In this document: positions 43,023-51,745 of the stretch, one piece after another
Position numbering within the stretch: the first letter of the stretch is position 1
How the letters are laid out: the number at the start of each line of letters is the position of its first letter
DNA from: Mesorhizobium_K quangtriensis
Lineage (GTDB): Bacteria; Pseudomonadota; Alphaproteobacteria; Rhizobiales; Rhizobiaceae
Length of the DNA stretch: 64,000 nt
Assembly (NCBI RefSeq): GCF_040081925.1
Contig: NZ_JBEBMF010000001.1
Coordinates: 806,001 to 870,000 of the forward strand
Reading direction: 5' to 3'
The notes under the pieces: model-generated
What the model saw: the letters and a program-made list of their open reading frames with translations, nothing else
The model's database searches: none
Told to the model about the DNA's origin: nothing
Made by a program: the position numbers and the translations under genes

Positions 43023-44537
43023 TCAACCGAGGCGCGTTGCGGGCGCTTCGGACCCGGCGATCATCTTCGCAAGGGCCTCCATGTCTGGGCCAAGCGCACG
43101 GTCGTCGTCGAGCGGCTGTACGTGCGTGCGGACCATCCTAAAGGCGTTGCCCATGACGGGACCGAGGCTATGGGCCACATTCCTCAACTCGATGGCCGTG
43201 CAGGCGGCCATCAGTTCGATAGCGACGAGGTAACGCAGGCGCTGCACGATCTCTGCCGTTTTTGCCACGACGCGCGGGGCCATGGAGGACTGATCCTCGC
43301 TCCAGTCGGAGATCGGCATGGGACTCAACGAGATCGGGTTCGCCAGGTGCCTGATCTCGGCCTCCAGCGCCGACAGGGTTTTTTGCAGCTGGGCGTAGGC
43401 GATGTAGTTCTGGCCCCGGGCGGAAAGGAAACGTGGCAGGCCCGAGAAGGTCGGCGACATCTGCTTCACGGAGCGGTTGACGATGGCAACCGCGCAATGG
43501 GCGAGCGCCTGTCCGAGCTGTTCCCAGGTCAGTGCAAAGGCGGTCATATCGAAGTTGCCATTCGCGACCGCCCGCCCCTCGCCAGAAAGGATGACGGGGT
43601 TGTCGCCCGAATGGGCGAGTTCGATCGATGTGGCCGCCTCGGCCTGCGCATAGGCGTGCAGAAGCGCGCCCCAGACCTGTGGCGCACAGCGAAAGCTGAG
43701 CGGATCCTGCAGCCGCCGTGCTGCGCCCTCCTGCCAGAGCGAACTACCTTCGAGTGCCAGCCGCAACCGCGCGGCCGCCTCGCGCTGTCCGAAGGCCGGA
43801 CGCGCCGCCATGCCGCTGTCATCGAGCGCGCTGAGGGACGAGCGGAAACCCTCGTAGCTCAGCCCAATGGCAGTGAACGACCAGTCGATGAACCGGGCGA
43901 TGTCTTCGAGGACAAGGCATGCGGCTCCGGTCGACAGGCTGTTGGCAACCACCAGTGCGTGGCCGTCCTTTTCCCTGATGTCCAGCGGGTCCAGGCCGGC
44001 TCGCTTCAGGGCTTCCATCGCTGGCAAAATTTCGCCGCGGTACTCGACGTCTCCGTTCCCCATCAGCGAGCGCGCCATATGCGCAAGCGGCGCGAGGTCG
44101 GCGGCGCCGACGCTGCCCCATGCCGGGACGAGCGGATGGATACCGGCGTTGAGCGCGGTGACCAGCCCCGATATCACGCCGACCGACATGCCGGTGCCTC
44201 CCGCAGCCGCACCGGAAATGCGCGCCGCAATCATGGCGCGAACCTGCTCGGTTGGTAGAAGAGGGCCGACGCCGACGCTGTGGCTTGGGGCCACGCGACG
44301 CTGAAATGCGATCATGTCGTCGCCACCCAGAGGCGTGTCCACGCTGGCGCCCAGGCTGGTGTTCAGTCCATAGACCGGACGGCTGCCGGATGTCATCGCC
44401 TCCAGCGCGGAGCGGCTGTCGCTGATGCGCCGCAACGCATGGTCTCCGAGCACCAGCCGTGCGTTTCGGCGCGCGACCGCGACGACCCCGGCCGGCGTCA
44501 CCGGCGCGTCGTCAAGAACGATTTGTCCGTCCGGCAT
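43023..44537 (-). CDS. Aromatic amino-acid ammonia-lyase homologue lacking the MIO triad
   Basis: 504 residues, the length of histidine ammonia-lyase, and alignable throughout: Y56 in VYGLNTS, H86 in APSHSVGVG, QDP-SFRC-PQVWGA (277-289), HSGDNP, NGNFDMTAF and E414 in SEDQSSM. The key site is altered: the expected GSVGASGDLAPLAH reads GSVGAADLAPLAH (141-153), so the Ala-Ser-Gly that cyclises to the MIO cofactor is gone by an in-frame loss of one codon, and the conserved Tyr280 is Leu. Classical MIO chemistry should be impossible. The frame is intact, so it is probably a functional protein of new role. Its neighbours are an amine dehydrogenase (convergent) and a hydroxyproline dehydratase-like gene (divergent). 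Confidence 0.85.
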   Translation of the reverse strand: MPDGQIVLDDAPVTPAGVVAVARRNARLVLGDHALRRISDSRSALEAMTSGSRPVYGLNTSLGASVDTPLGGDDMIAFQRRVAPSHSVGVGPLLPTEQVRAMIAARISGAAAGGTGMSVGVISGLVTALNAGIHPLVPAWGSVGAADLAPLAHMARSLMGNGDVEYRGEILPAMEALKRAGLDPLDIREKDGHALVVANSLSTGAACLVLEDIARFIDWSFTAIGLSYEGFRSSLSALDDSGMAARPAFGQREAAARLRLALEGSSLWQEGAARRLQDPLSFRCAPQVWGALLHAYAQAEAATSIELAHSGDNPVILSGEGRAVANGNFDMTAFALTWEQLGQALAHCAVAIVNRSVKQMSPTFSGLPRFLSARGQNYIAYAQLQKTLSALEAEIRHLANPISLSPMPISDWSEDQSSMAPRVVAKTAEIVQRLRYLVAIELMAACTAIELRNVAHSLGPVMGNAFRMVRTHVQPLDDDRALGPDMEALAKMIAGSEAPATRLG

Positions 44538-44818
44538 GGGGCCTCTCTCCGGGTCGCATCAACTGGTGGTCTCAGGTTCAGAAGGTGTGTCATTTGCATT
44601 CATGCGAGCGCCACGCGTCAAGTGCGGCGAGTTGACCGGAAGGTCTGAGCCCATCGCTTCGTCAAACGGTCTGATTGCGTCATGGGTGATGCAGGCAGCA
44701 TGTTGCTGCGCCCTGCCGGATGCTGCATCATTCAGGCGGTGCATGGCGCGTCGCTTCCCTCATCGACCCGCACGCCCCCGACGAGATTGCATGTGTAGAA
44801 GGGTGAAGGCTGAGGCAT

Positions 44819-45862
44819 ATGGTCAAGCTGGTTTCCGGCGCTCCCGTCCGGTTCGAGGACACGATAGAGACGGTTGACATGCACACCGGCGGCGAACCGG
44901 TTCGCATCGTCGCATCCGGCTATCCGCAAATTCCCGGCGCCACCATTCTGGAGAAGCGCCGCCACGCCCGCGAGCATCTCGACCATCTGAGGCGCATGCT
45001 GATGTTCGAGCCGCGCGGTCACTACGACATGTATGGCGTGCTGCCCGTCGAACCCGACCTGCCGGGCGCGGACATGGCGGTGCTCTTTATTCACAACGAA
45101 GGCTACTCGACGATGTGCGGGCACGCGACCATCGCGCTGGGCCGCTATGCGGTCGACACGGGAATCGTCGCTCCGGTGGCTCCGGTGACGCGCATGGCGC
45201 TGCAATGTCCCTGCGGGCTGGTGACGGTCAGTATCACGGTGGAGGAAACGCCGGCGGGATTCGTGACCGGCGCGGTGTCTTTTGAGAGCGTGCCGTCCTT
45301 CGCCTTTGCTCTCGACCTGGAAGGTGAGCTGCCGGGACTTGGACGTTTCCGATACGACATCGGCTACGGCGGGGCCTTCTACGCGCTGGTCGACGCCGGC
45401 GCGATCGGGCTCGACCTGGCGGACACGCCGCTCGATATTCTTGTCGATGCCGCCGACCGCATCACGAAACAGGTCTCGGCGACCGTGCCGCTGGAGCATC
45501 CCGACGATCCGGACCTCGCCTTTCTCTACGGCACGATCCTGACCGACGGCGGCGATGGGGCCGAACGGCCAAGCCGCAATGTCTGCGTTTTCGCCGAGCG
45601 GGAGGTCGACCGTAGCCCCACCGGAAGCGGCGTTTCGGCACGGATCGCCGTGCAATGCGCGCGCGGACTTGCGGTTGGAACGGACCGCACGTTCCAGAGT
45701 CTGACAGACGCCGTGTTCACCGCGAAGGCGACGCGGCGCGATCACGTCGGACGCTTCGACGCGGTGCGCGTCGAAGTCGGCGGCCGGGCCTATTATTCGG
45801 GTCGGTCGAGTTTCACGGCGGAAGCCGACGATCCGCTCGGCGGCGGCTTCCTGCTACGCTGA
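44819..45862 (+). CDS. Proline racemase-family protein, probable trans-3-hydroxy-L-proline dehydratase
   Basis: 347 residues. The first catalytic cysteine is C100 in STMCGHATIALGRY. At the second site, where racemases and 4-hydroxyproline epimerases have SPCGTG, this protein has SPTGSG (T268); the Cys-to-Thr change is the mark of trans-3-hydroxy-L-proline dehydratases, which form pyrroline-2-carboxylate. TGAGG lies just before the ATG. It is divergent from the MIO-less lyase homologue, with 281 bases between them that contain a 7-bp inverted repeat (GATGCAG at 44688, CTGCATC at 44723). No pyrroline-carboxylate reductase gene is adjacent. Confidence 0.87.
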   Translation: MVKLVSGAPVRFEDTIETVDMHTGGEPVRIVASGYPQIPGATILEKRRHAREHLDHLRRMLMFEPRGHYDMYGVLPVEPDLPGADMAVLFIHNEGYSTMCGHATIALGRYAVDTGIVAPVAPVTRMALQCPCGLVTVSITVEETPAGFVTGAVSFESVPSFAFALDLEGELPGLGRFRYDIGYGGAFYALVDAGAIGLDLADTPLDILVDAADRITKQVSATVPLEHPDDPDLAFLYGTILTDGGDGAERPSRNVCVFAEREVDRSPTGSGVSARIAVQCARGLAVGTDRTFQSLTDAVFTAKATRRDHVGRFDAVRVEVGGRAYYSGRSSFTAEADDPLGGGFLLR

Positions 45863-45889
45863 TTCTCGCGTCGGAATGGCCTGACAAGC

Positions 45890-47677
45890 TTACTGGCTGC
45901 GGACCCCGTCTGTAGCCATTCCTGCCTTGTGCAGACCGTCTAGAAACAATTCCTGGTCCTTCGGCTGGATCAGCCGCATAGCGACTTCGCGACGGATGTC
46001 CTTCAGCATTCCCGGCACATGGGTTTCTATCCAGGAACGCGAACTTTCGATATCGTCGTGCTTTCCAAGCTGCCCTGCAACAGCGGCGGCAACGAAATGG
46101 TAGATCGGATTTCCCGTTGCGGGAGCGACTTTCAACCAATCCTCCGCAGCCTGATATTTGCCCTGGAGATAGGCGCACACTGCAAGTGTGACCTCGAAAT
46201 ATCCCGGGGGCGCAGAACTGCTGTTGCGGGCCTCAAGCATCATGGCACAGCCTTCGGTCCAGCTTCCCGACATGGCCAACCGGATGCCATACTCCCCAAC
46301 GAACTCCATGTCGTTGGGATTTGTCTCATAGCCCATCTGGCCGACACGCAGCGCTTCGTCCACTCGACCTGAGAGGTAGAGAGCGATCAGCATGGCCTCA
46401 AGCCCGCGGACGTTGGCGGGGTCTGACTCCCTAGCGCGTTCTGCCGCCGCAACAGCCTCCGCAAGCGCCTTCGGATCGTTCGTGCCGAGACGGTATTTGA
46501 ACCGGACTTCATCGGAATAGGTCAGCGAGAGCATCGCCCACGCGGTCGCATACTCGGGAAATTCTTGCGTCGCCCGGATCAGGCACTGCTGGATCGCTTC
46601 GTGTCCTTCCGGTTTCAGTTCCACTCGGTAGGTGTAGTAGGCCAGCGTACACTCGTACGCTTGCCAGTCTGCTGGTGGCATCCGCCGGGGGGTGTCCGAA
46701 TCGGCGCGGAAGATGACCCCATAAGGCTGGGCGAGGGCCAATGAGACATCGCGGGCCAGCGATTCCTGCAGCTCGACGAGCTGCCTGACGTCCAGCTTCT
46801 CGTCGTAGATGTTGCTCCAGATGATCCGATCGTCGCCGATCTCCACCAGTCGCGCGACGAGTCGCAGCCTGTCCGGCGAGGTCCGTACACTGCCCTCAAG
46901 GCGGAAGCGCGCTGCGTCGTTGCCCGAGGCGATGGAACCGAGGGGTTCGCCCGCCCGCGACGGAGCCATAACGGTGATCTCGCGAAACCGCGCGAGCTGG
47001 CCGATGAGCTCCTCGGTCAGGCCTCTCGCCACGACAGCGGAACTCGGAGTTCCAGTGAGATCCTCAAACTGCTCAACCTGCAGTTTTGGCGCTGGCAGGG
47101 CGCCAATGGTAACGGGTTTCGCCGTTGGGGAGGACGAATCGCTGGTCGAGATCGGTACGAAATAACCTACGAGAACGGCAACGGCCAAAATTGCTGCGGC
47201 GCACAAGCTCGGGTAAGCGAGAAAGATTCTTCCGAGATGTCCGCGATCGGCAACAGGGCGGTCCTCGGATTTCGCGGTTTCAAGAGTTTCGGCATCGGCC
47301 ATGGCCTCGAAGAGCGGGACATAGCCCCCTTTCGGAACTGTGATGCGAATCGGGTCTTTCACTCCTGCGGTAAGATAATATTTCTCGAGCGCCTGCCGGA
47401 TACGGCCAGCTTCGATGCGGACGATCGGATCGTTCTGCGCATCGAAGGTCGCATCCCTGCCGAAGACTTCAGTCGCGATGCTATAGGCCTTGATTCGGTC
47501 CGAGCGCCCGGCAAGCGTCTGTTCGACGATGTAGGAAAGGAAGCTGCGCGCCCGTTCAGGCACGTGGAACTCGGCGCTGGACCGAATGCGCTCCAATTGC
47601 GCGCGAACCGCCGCCTCGTCCAACTTTCCGTCAGCGATGCTGGCAGCCGGATTCACGTCCATCCCGGTGTAACCCAT
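45890..47677 (-). CDS. Membrane-anchored TPR/TolB-like regulator
   Basis: About 595 residues. The N-terminal domain (about 30-125, with ARSFLSYIVEQTLAGRSDRIKAYSIATEVFGRDATFDAQNDPIVRIEAGRIRQALEKYY split over its helices, then ITVPKGGYVPLF) is a winged-helix-like module of bacterial signalling proteins. One membrane segment follows (about 160-185), then a TolB/FlgO-like domain (VEQFEDLTGTP through IIWSNIYDEKLD) and TPR-like helices to the end. ATG 47677 has GAGGGG upstream. It is divergent from the six-gene envelope operon and probably senses envelope state to control it; this is inference from position. Confidence 0.75.
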   Translation of the reverse strand: MGYTGMDVNPAASIADGKLDEAAVRAQLERIRSSAEFHVPERARSFLSYIVEQTLAGRSDRIKAYSIATEVFGRDATFDAQNDPIVRIEAGRIRQALEKYYLTAGVKDPIRITVPKGGYVPLFEAMADAETLETAKSEDRPVADRGHLGRIFLAYPSLCAAAILAVAVLVGYFVPISTSDSSSPTAKPVTIGALPAPKLQVEQFEDLTGTPSSAVVARGLTEELIGQLARFREITVMAPSRAGEPLGSIASGNDAARFRLEGSVRTSPDRLRLVARLVEIGDDRIIWSNIYDEKLDVRQLVELQESLARDVSLALAQPYGVIFRADSDTPRRMPPADWQAYECTLAYYTYRVELKPEGHEAIQQCLIRATQEFPEYATAWAMLSLTYSDEVRFKYRLGTNDPKALAEAVAAAERARESDPANVRGLEAMLIALYLSGRVDEALRVGQMGYETNPNDMEFVGEYGIRLAMSGSWTEGCAMMLEARNSSSAPPGYFEVTLAVCAYLQGKYQAAEDWLKVAPATGNPIYHFVAAAVAGQLGKHDDIESSRSWIETHVPGMLKDIRREVAMRLIQPKDQELFLDGLHKAGMATDGVRSQ

Positions 47678-47714
47678 GCCGTCCCCTCGCACGACCTCGG
47701 CCAATAACCGCATT

Positions 47715-47744
47715 TTACGTGGTTCTCATACACGTAATTTACGT
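47715..47744. promoter_or_regulatory. Candidate operator: TTACGTG inverted repeat plus third copy
   Basis: TTACGTG (47715-47721) and CACGTAA (47731-47737) form a perfect 7-bp inverted repeat with a 9-base spacer; a third half-site TTTACGT follows at 47738-47744, about 24 bases from the first. The group lies between the divergent regulator (start 47677) and the envelope operon. Confidence 0.6.
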
Positions 47745-47861
47745 CCCAATCTTGATCTAAGGCAAATAATCTTCGCGCCGATCGTGAAGATTGAAGATGT
47801 CATGCCGCCAATGGCAATTCCGATCGACGTCCAACGAAGCTTATTGATTAGGGAGACGAAG

Positions 47862-49289
47862 GTGAACCTTACCCGTCGAGACGCACTCGGGGCTATCATG
47901 CTCCTGACAACGACAAGCTTGCCCTCCATTGCCCGTGCGCTGGACGGCCCCATGGACCTGGCTGGCATTGGCGAAGATTTCTCTATTGCCTCAGATGCTT
48001 ATGTCTACGGATATCCGCTCGTCACCATGGAGATGACGCGTCGCGTTATTTCCAATGTGGCCAAGCCTGAGGGCACCAGGGCCCCCATGGGCACCCTGAT
48101 CAAGCTGCGCGAATATCCGGATGCCACTTTCCGCGATGTCACCGCGCCAAACGCGGATACCCTTTACACGACAGCTTTCTTCGATGTCGGCGAAGAGCCG
48201 TGGGTTCTCGACGTTCCGGACATGAAGGACCGGTACTTCCTGCTTCCCATGCTCGACGGATGGACCAACGTCTTTGCTGTTCCCGGAAAGCGGACGACAG
48301 GAACGGGCGCCCAAACATATGTCATCACCGGCCCCGGCTGGTCTGGTTCCATTCCGGAGGGGATGAAGGAGATCAAGGCGCCGACCTCTCTCGTCTGGCT
48401 GCTGGGGCGCATCTACTGCACCGGCACCAAGGAGGACTACGCCGAAGTTCATGCGTTGCAGGACGCTTTCAAGCTGCAGCCGCTCAGCACCTGGGGCCAG
48501 GCTTACGAACCCCCGGCAGGCACGGTCGACCCATCGATCGACATGAAAAAGCCGGTGCGCGACCAGGTGAACGACCTGTCCACGGACGATTACTTTGCGA
48601 TGCTTGCCGACCTGATGAAGCGCAATCCGCCGGCGGCTGCGGACGCGCCGGCTCTGGCTCGCTTCGAAAAGATCGGGCTGGTCGCGGGTAAGGACTTTGA
48701 TCCCCAGTACTTGAAGCACGACTGGGCCAAGCGCCTTCCGCAACTCTCCTACGACCTGATCATGTTGCATTTCCTGTCGCGCGACGGTGAATTCACGCGC
48801 ATCAATGGCTGGACCTACACGACAAAAGCTGGAGAGTATGGGACTAACTACATCCAGCGCGCCCTGATCACGGCGATCGGGCTCGGGGCCAATCGTCCCG
48901 AGGATGCCGTATACCCGACGTCGCTGAAGCCCTCGCTGGTCGAGAGCTATGACGGCGCGCACAAATACACGATGCGCTTCGAAAAGGGACAACTCCCGCC
49001 GGTAGAGGGTTTCTGGTCGCTGACGATGTACGACGAACAGATGTTCTTCATCGCCAACCCGATCAACCGCTACTCGATGAGCGTCCGCACAAACCCGACC
49101 TATGAGCCGGATGGTTCGCTCATCATCTACATCCAGAACGAGAGCCCCGGGGCCGACAAGGAAGCAAACTGGCTTCCCGCTCCGAAGGGCAAGTTCCATC
49201 TGATGTTGCGTCTCTATTATCCGAGTCCAAAGGATCCCTCGATCCTCGACGGATCCTGGACGATTCCATTGGTGTCGAAAGTCGGCTGA
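47862..49289 (+). CDS. DUF1254/DUF1214 domain exported protein
   Basis: 475 residues from GTG 47862, which has GGGAGA about 8 bases upstream; the frame can be opened further back but without a signal. A signal peptide (LTRRDALGAIMLLTTTSLPSIARA, with an RR pair) precedes DUF1254 (about 45-180: AYVYGYPLVTMEMTRR, APNADTLYTTAFFDVG) and DUF1214 (about 350-465: NGWTYTTKAGEYGTNYIQRA, GFWSLTMYDEQMFF, YIQNESPG). These paired domains occur in exported proteins of unknown catalytic role in many proteobacteria. It is the first gene of the envelope operon and ends before a hairpin. Confidence 0.85.
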   Translation: MNLTRRDALGAIMLLTTTSLPSIARALDGPMDLAGIGEDFSIASDAYVYGYPLVTMEMTRRVISNVAKPEGTRAPMGTLIKLREYPDATFRDVTAPNADTLYTTAFFDVGEEPWVLDVPDMKDRYFLLPMLDGWTNVFAVPGKRTTGTGAQTYVITGPGWSGSIPEGMKEIKAPTSLVWLLGRIYCTGTKEDYAEVHALQDAFKLQPLSTWGQAYEPPAGTVDPSIDMKKPVRDQVNDLSTDDYFAMLADLMKRNPPAAADAPALARFEKIGLVAGKDFDPQYLKHDWAKRLPQLSYDLIMLHFLSRDGEFTRINGWTYTTKAGEYGTNYIQRALITAIGLGANRPEDAVYPTSLKPSLVESYDGAHKYTMRFEKGQLPPVEGFWSLTMYDEQMFFIANPINRYSMSVRTNPTYEPDGSLIIYIQNESPGADKEANWLPAPKGKFHLMLRLYYPSPKDPSILDGSWTIPLVSKVG

Positions 49290-49303
49290 TCCGTTTGTCG
49301 GTT

Positions 49304-49330
49304 GGACGGGAGGCTTGGTTCCTCCCGTCC
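49304..49330 (+). promoter_or_regulatory. Intercistronic hairpin after the DUF1254 gene
   Basis: Perfect 10-bp stem GGACGGGAGG / CCTCCCGTCC with a 7-base loop, 14 bases past the stop at 49289. There is no T-run, so partial termination or mRNA stabilisation is more likely than full termination. Confidence 0.65.
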
Positions 49331-49364
49331 GCCCTCGGCAGTGATTGCTTAGGCAAGGGGGGAT

Positions 49365-50183
49365 ATGTGCATGGCAAGGGTTCTCACGGCTGTGTCCGCA
49401 TCGGTCACGATGCTGGCGGCAATTTCCGTCTCGCCGGCACTCGCCGACGACGATGCCGAGGAACTGGCCAAGAAATTGTCCAATCCCATCGCTTCGCTCA
49501 TCAGCGTGCCCTTCCAGTTCAATTATGACAGCGGCTACGGAACTGACGACGGCCACAAGGCCTATGTGAATATCCAGCCGGTTATCCCGATTTCACTGAC
49601 TGACGAATGGAACGTCATCTCGCGCACAATCCTGCCCGTTGCTTGGCAAAGCGATATCGCAGGACCGTCCGGCGACCAGTCCGGACTTGGTGACACGACG
49701 CAAAGCCTTTTCTTCTCGCCGAAGGAGCCAGGCCCGGGCGGCCTCATATGGGGCTTCGGGCCCGCAATGCTGCTGCCGACTGCCACGGATTCCATGCTCG
49801 GCGGCGGAAAATGGGGTGCGGGTCCAACGGGCGTCGTCCTGAAGCAGAGCCATGGCTGGACGGCCGGCGTATTGGCCAACCACATCTGGTCTTTTGCCGG
49901 CGACGACGACCGCAACAACATAAGCTCGACCTATATGCAGCCGTTCCTCTCCTACACGACGGCGAAGGCGTGGACGTTCACGCTAAATACCGAGAGCACC
50001 TACAACTGGGAGACTGAGGAATGGTCTGTCCCCGTAAACGTCACGGTCTCGAAGCTCGTCAAACTGGACAAGATGCCCGTCAGTCTGACGGCGGGTGTGC
50101 GCTACTGGGCCGAAAGCCCGGAAAGCGGCCCGGACGGATGGGGCTTCAGGACCGCTGTCACCTTCCTCTTTCCGAAGAAATAA
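49365..50183 (+). CDS. Outer-membrane beta-barrel transporter-like protein
   Basis: 272 residues with a signal peptide cut near ALA|DDDAEEL. The rest alternates polar and aromatic residues in barrel strands (FQFNYDSGYGTDDGHKAYVNIQPVIPISL, GGLIWGFGPAMLLPTATD, WTAGVLANHIWSFAGDDDRNN) and ends in a phenylalanine-rich strand, AVTFLFPKK. It resembles the loosely defined outer-membrane 'transporter' family near phenol-degradation porins. A G-rich ribosome site precedes ATG 49365. Second gene of the envelope operon. Cargo unknown. Confidence 0.75.
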   Translation: MCMARVLTAVSASVTMLAAISVSPALADDDAEELAKKLSNPIASLISVPFQFNYDSGYGTDDGHKAYVNIQPVIPISLTDEWNVISRTILPVAWQSDIAGPSGDQSGLGDTTQSLFFSPKEPGPGGLIWGFGPAMLLPTATDSMLGGGKWGAGPTGVVLKQSHGWTAGVLANHIWSFAGDDDRNNISSTYMQPFLSYTTAKAWTFTLNTESTYNWETEEWSVPVNVTVSKLVKLDKMPVSLTAGVRYWAESPESGPDGWGFRTAVTFLFPKK

Positions 50184-50206
50184 ACACGACGCCAAAGGAC
50201 CGGATC

Positions 50207-50878
50207 ATGACAAATAAGCTTCTCTACGCCGCACTGACCTGTGCGGCCCTCGCATTCTCCACGCATTCGAGCAGCGCCCAGGACGCCATCTCAGCGCCGG
50301 CCGCCAAGCAGATCGGTGTCGCCAAGACCGAGATGGTGCCGTCCCTCATCGTGCTCAACTCGGATGGCGCCAAGCTTGTCGACGGACAGCTTGTGCTTTC
50401 CGGCGTTTCCACGAATTCGATCGTGTTCGCGGATCGTCCGGTCAGGTCCGCCGGCCACGTGCTGACGGCGCATCTGCTGGAAGAATGGGCCGACGGTTCC
50501 GACAGCTTCGCCAAAGATCCGCCGAACGCGACGGTTTCCGTCTTCAGCAAGGATGGTTCCTCGGTGGTCGACGCGGTCGTAACGCTGAAGTCGCCGAAGC
50601 TTGAGGGTAACACCCTGGCCTTCGCCGTCGACGTGCTGGAAGGCGACCTTGGCGCCGCAGACGGCCCGGCTTCGGTGTTCATCGACATCATCGGCATGCC
50701 GCGCACGCCGCTCTCGTTTGCGGGCGCTGCACGCCGAACCGCCTATCGTGGAGCCTGGTACGCGGGGGCAGCGACCGGAGCGGCCGTCGCCGGTGCGGCA
50801 ATCGGCGCTGCTGCGGCTGCACCCTACTACTATGGCCGCCCGATGTGCGGTTATTATCCGTATCCGCCCTGCTACTGA
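50207..50878 (+). CDS. Hypothetical exported protein
   Basis: 223 residues from ATG 50207 (AAAGGA upstream). A signal peptide ends near SSSAQ|DAIS. The body holds two beta-rich segments, MVPSLIVLNSDGAKLVDGQLVLSGVSTNSIVFADRPVRSAGHV and NATVSVFSKDGSSVVDAVVTLKSPKLEGNTLAFAVDVLEGDLG, then an alanine/glycine run (GAATGAAVAGAAIGAAAAA) and a tyrosine/proline-rich tail with two cysteines. I do not recognise the family. It lies between two barrel genes of the envelope operon, so a periplasmic partner is plausible. Confidence 0.65.
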   Translation: MTNKLLYAALTCAALAFSTHSSSAQDAISAPAAKQIGVAKTEMVPSLIVLNSDGAKLVDGQLVLSGVSTNSIVFADRPVRSAGHVLTAHLLEEWADGSDSFAKDPPNATVSVFSKDGSSVVDAVVTLKSPKLEGNTLAFAVDVLEGDLGAADGPASVFIDIIGMPRTPLSFAGAARRTAYRGAWYAGAATGAAVAGAAIGAAAAAPYYYGRPMCGYYPYPPCY

Positions 50879-50918
50879 GACCGATCGCGCGGGGATTATT
50901 TGAATGAGGGAGCTTTCC

Positions 50919-51704
50919 ATGAAGAACCTGGCCAAGGTGTGCCTGATCTCGGCGGCACTTTCATCAACCCCGGCTCTTGCGGCCGACATCGTGTCCGCCG
51001 CCGCGCCGGAGCCGGTGCCGGTAACGGAAAGCGGCTGGAGTTACGCAATCACTCCGTACTTCTGGGCGGCCGGACTGTCGGGCGATACGTCGCAGTTCGG
51101 TCTGCCCGTCGTAGAGATGGACGCCAGCTTCAGCGACATATTCGACAATCTTGACTTCGCAGCCATGGCGATCGGCGAGGCGCGCAACGGGCCTTACAGC
51201 CTGTTTGGCGATATCATCTACACCAAACTCTCCGCCGAGAACCCGACGCCTCGGGGCGAACTCGCGACAACGGTGGAGGTGGAGACTTCCACATTCGCCG
51301 GATTGGCCGGCGTAGGCTACTCCGTTCTGGAGGGCGCAAGCGGACGCCTTGATGTCGTCGGCGGCATCAGGGTCTGGTCGGTCGACACAGACATTACCCT
51401 CAATGGCGGCGTCTGGAATGGTGAAACGCGCAGCGACGGCGCCACCTGGGTCGACGGCCTGGTCGGCGTGCGCGGCAATTTCGCTTTCACACCGCGCTTC
51501 TACGCAATGGGCTGGGGCCTTGTGGGTGCCGGTGGCGCGGACATTGATTGGGATGTCGCAGCAGGCGTCGGCTACAACATCAACGACACGTTCTCGGCGA
51601 CCCTCGGGTACCGCGCACTCGGGGTCGACTACAGCAACGATGACGGCTTCCTGTTCGATGCGGTCCAGCAAGGGCCGATTGCCGGACTGACAATCCGCTT
51701 CTGA
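50919..51704 (+). CDS. Outer-membrane beta-barrel protein
   Basis: 261 residues from ATG 50919 (GAGGGAG 6 bases upstream; an upstream in-frame ATG at 50904 has a weaker site). A signal peptide ends at ALA|ADIVSA. Barrel strands are evident: WSYAITPYFWAAGLSGDTSQFGLPV, YSLFGDIIYTKLSAEN, WVDGLVGVRGNFAFTPRFYAMGWGLVG and the C-terminal GPIAGLTIRF, whose last phenylalanine fits the barrel-assembly signal. Fourth gene of the envelope operon. Cargo or partner unknown. Confidence 0.8.
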   Translation: MKNLAKVCLISAALSSTPALAADIVSAAAPEPVPVTESGWSYAITPYFWAAGLSGDTSQFGLPVVEMDASFSDIFDNLDFAAMAIGEARNGPYSLFGDIIYTKLSAENPTPRGELATTVEVETSTFAGLAGVGYSVLEGASGRLDVVGGIRVWSVDTDITLNGGVWNGETRSDGATWVDGLVGVRGNFAFTPRFYAMGWGLVGAGGADIDWDVAAGVGYNINDTFSATLGYRALGVDYSNDDGFLFDAVQQGPIAGLTIRF

Positions 51705-51745
51705 CGTCAAGAATTCACTGTTCTGTACTTCGAGGGGAAGGCAAC

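Noticed and set aside
44688..44729. Inverted repeat GATGCAG / CTGCATC upstream of the hydroxyproline dehydratase-like gene as an operator
   Set aside because: Only 7 bp with a 28-base spacer and no regulator gene nearby; too weak to call as a site.
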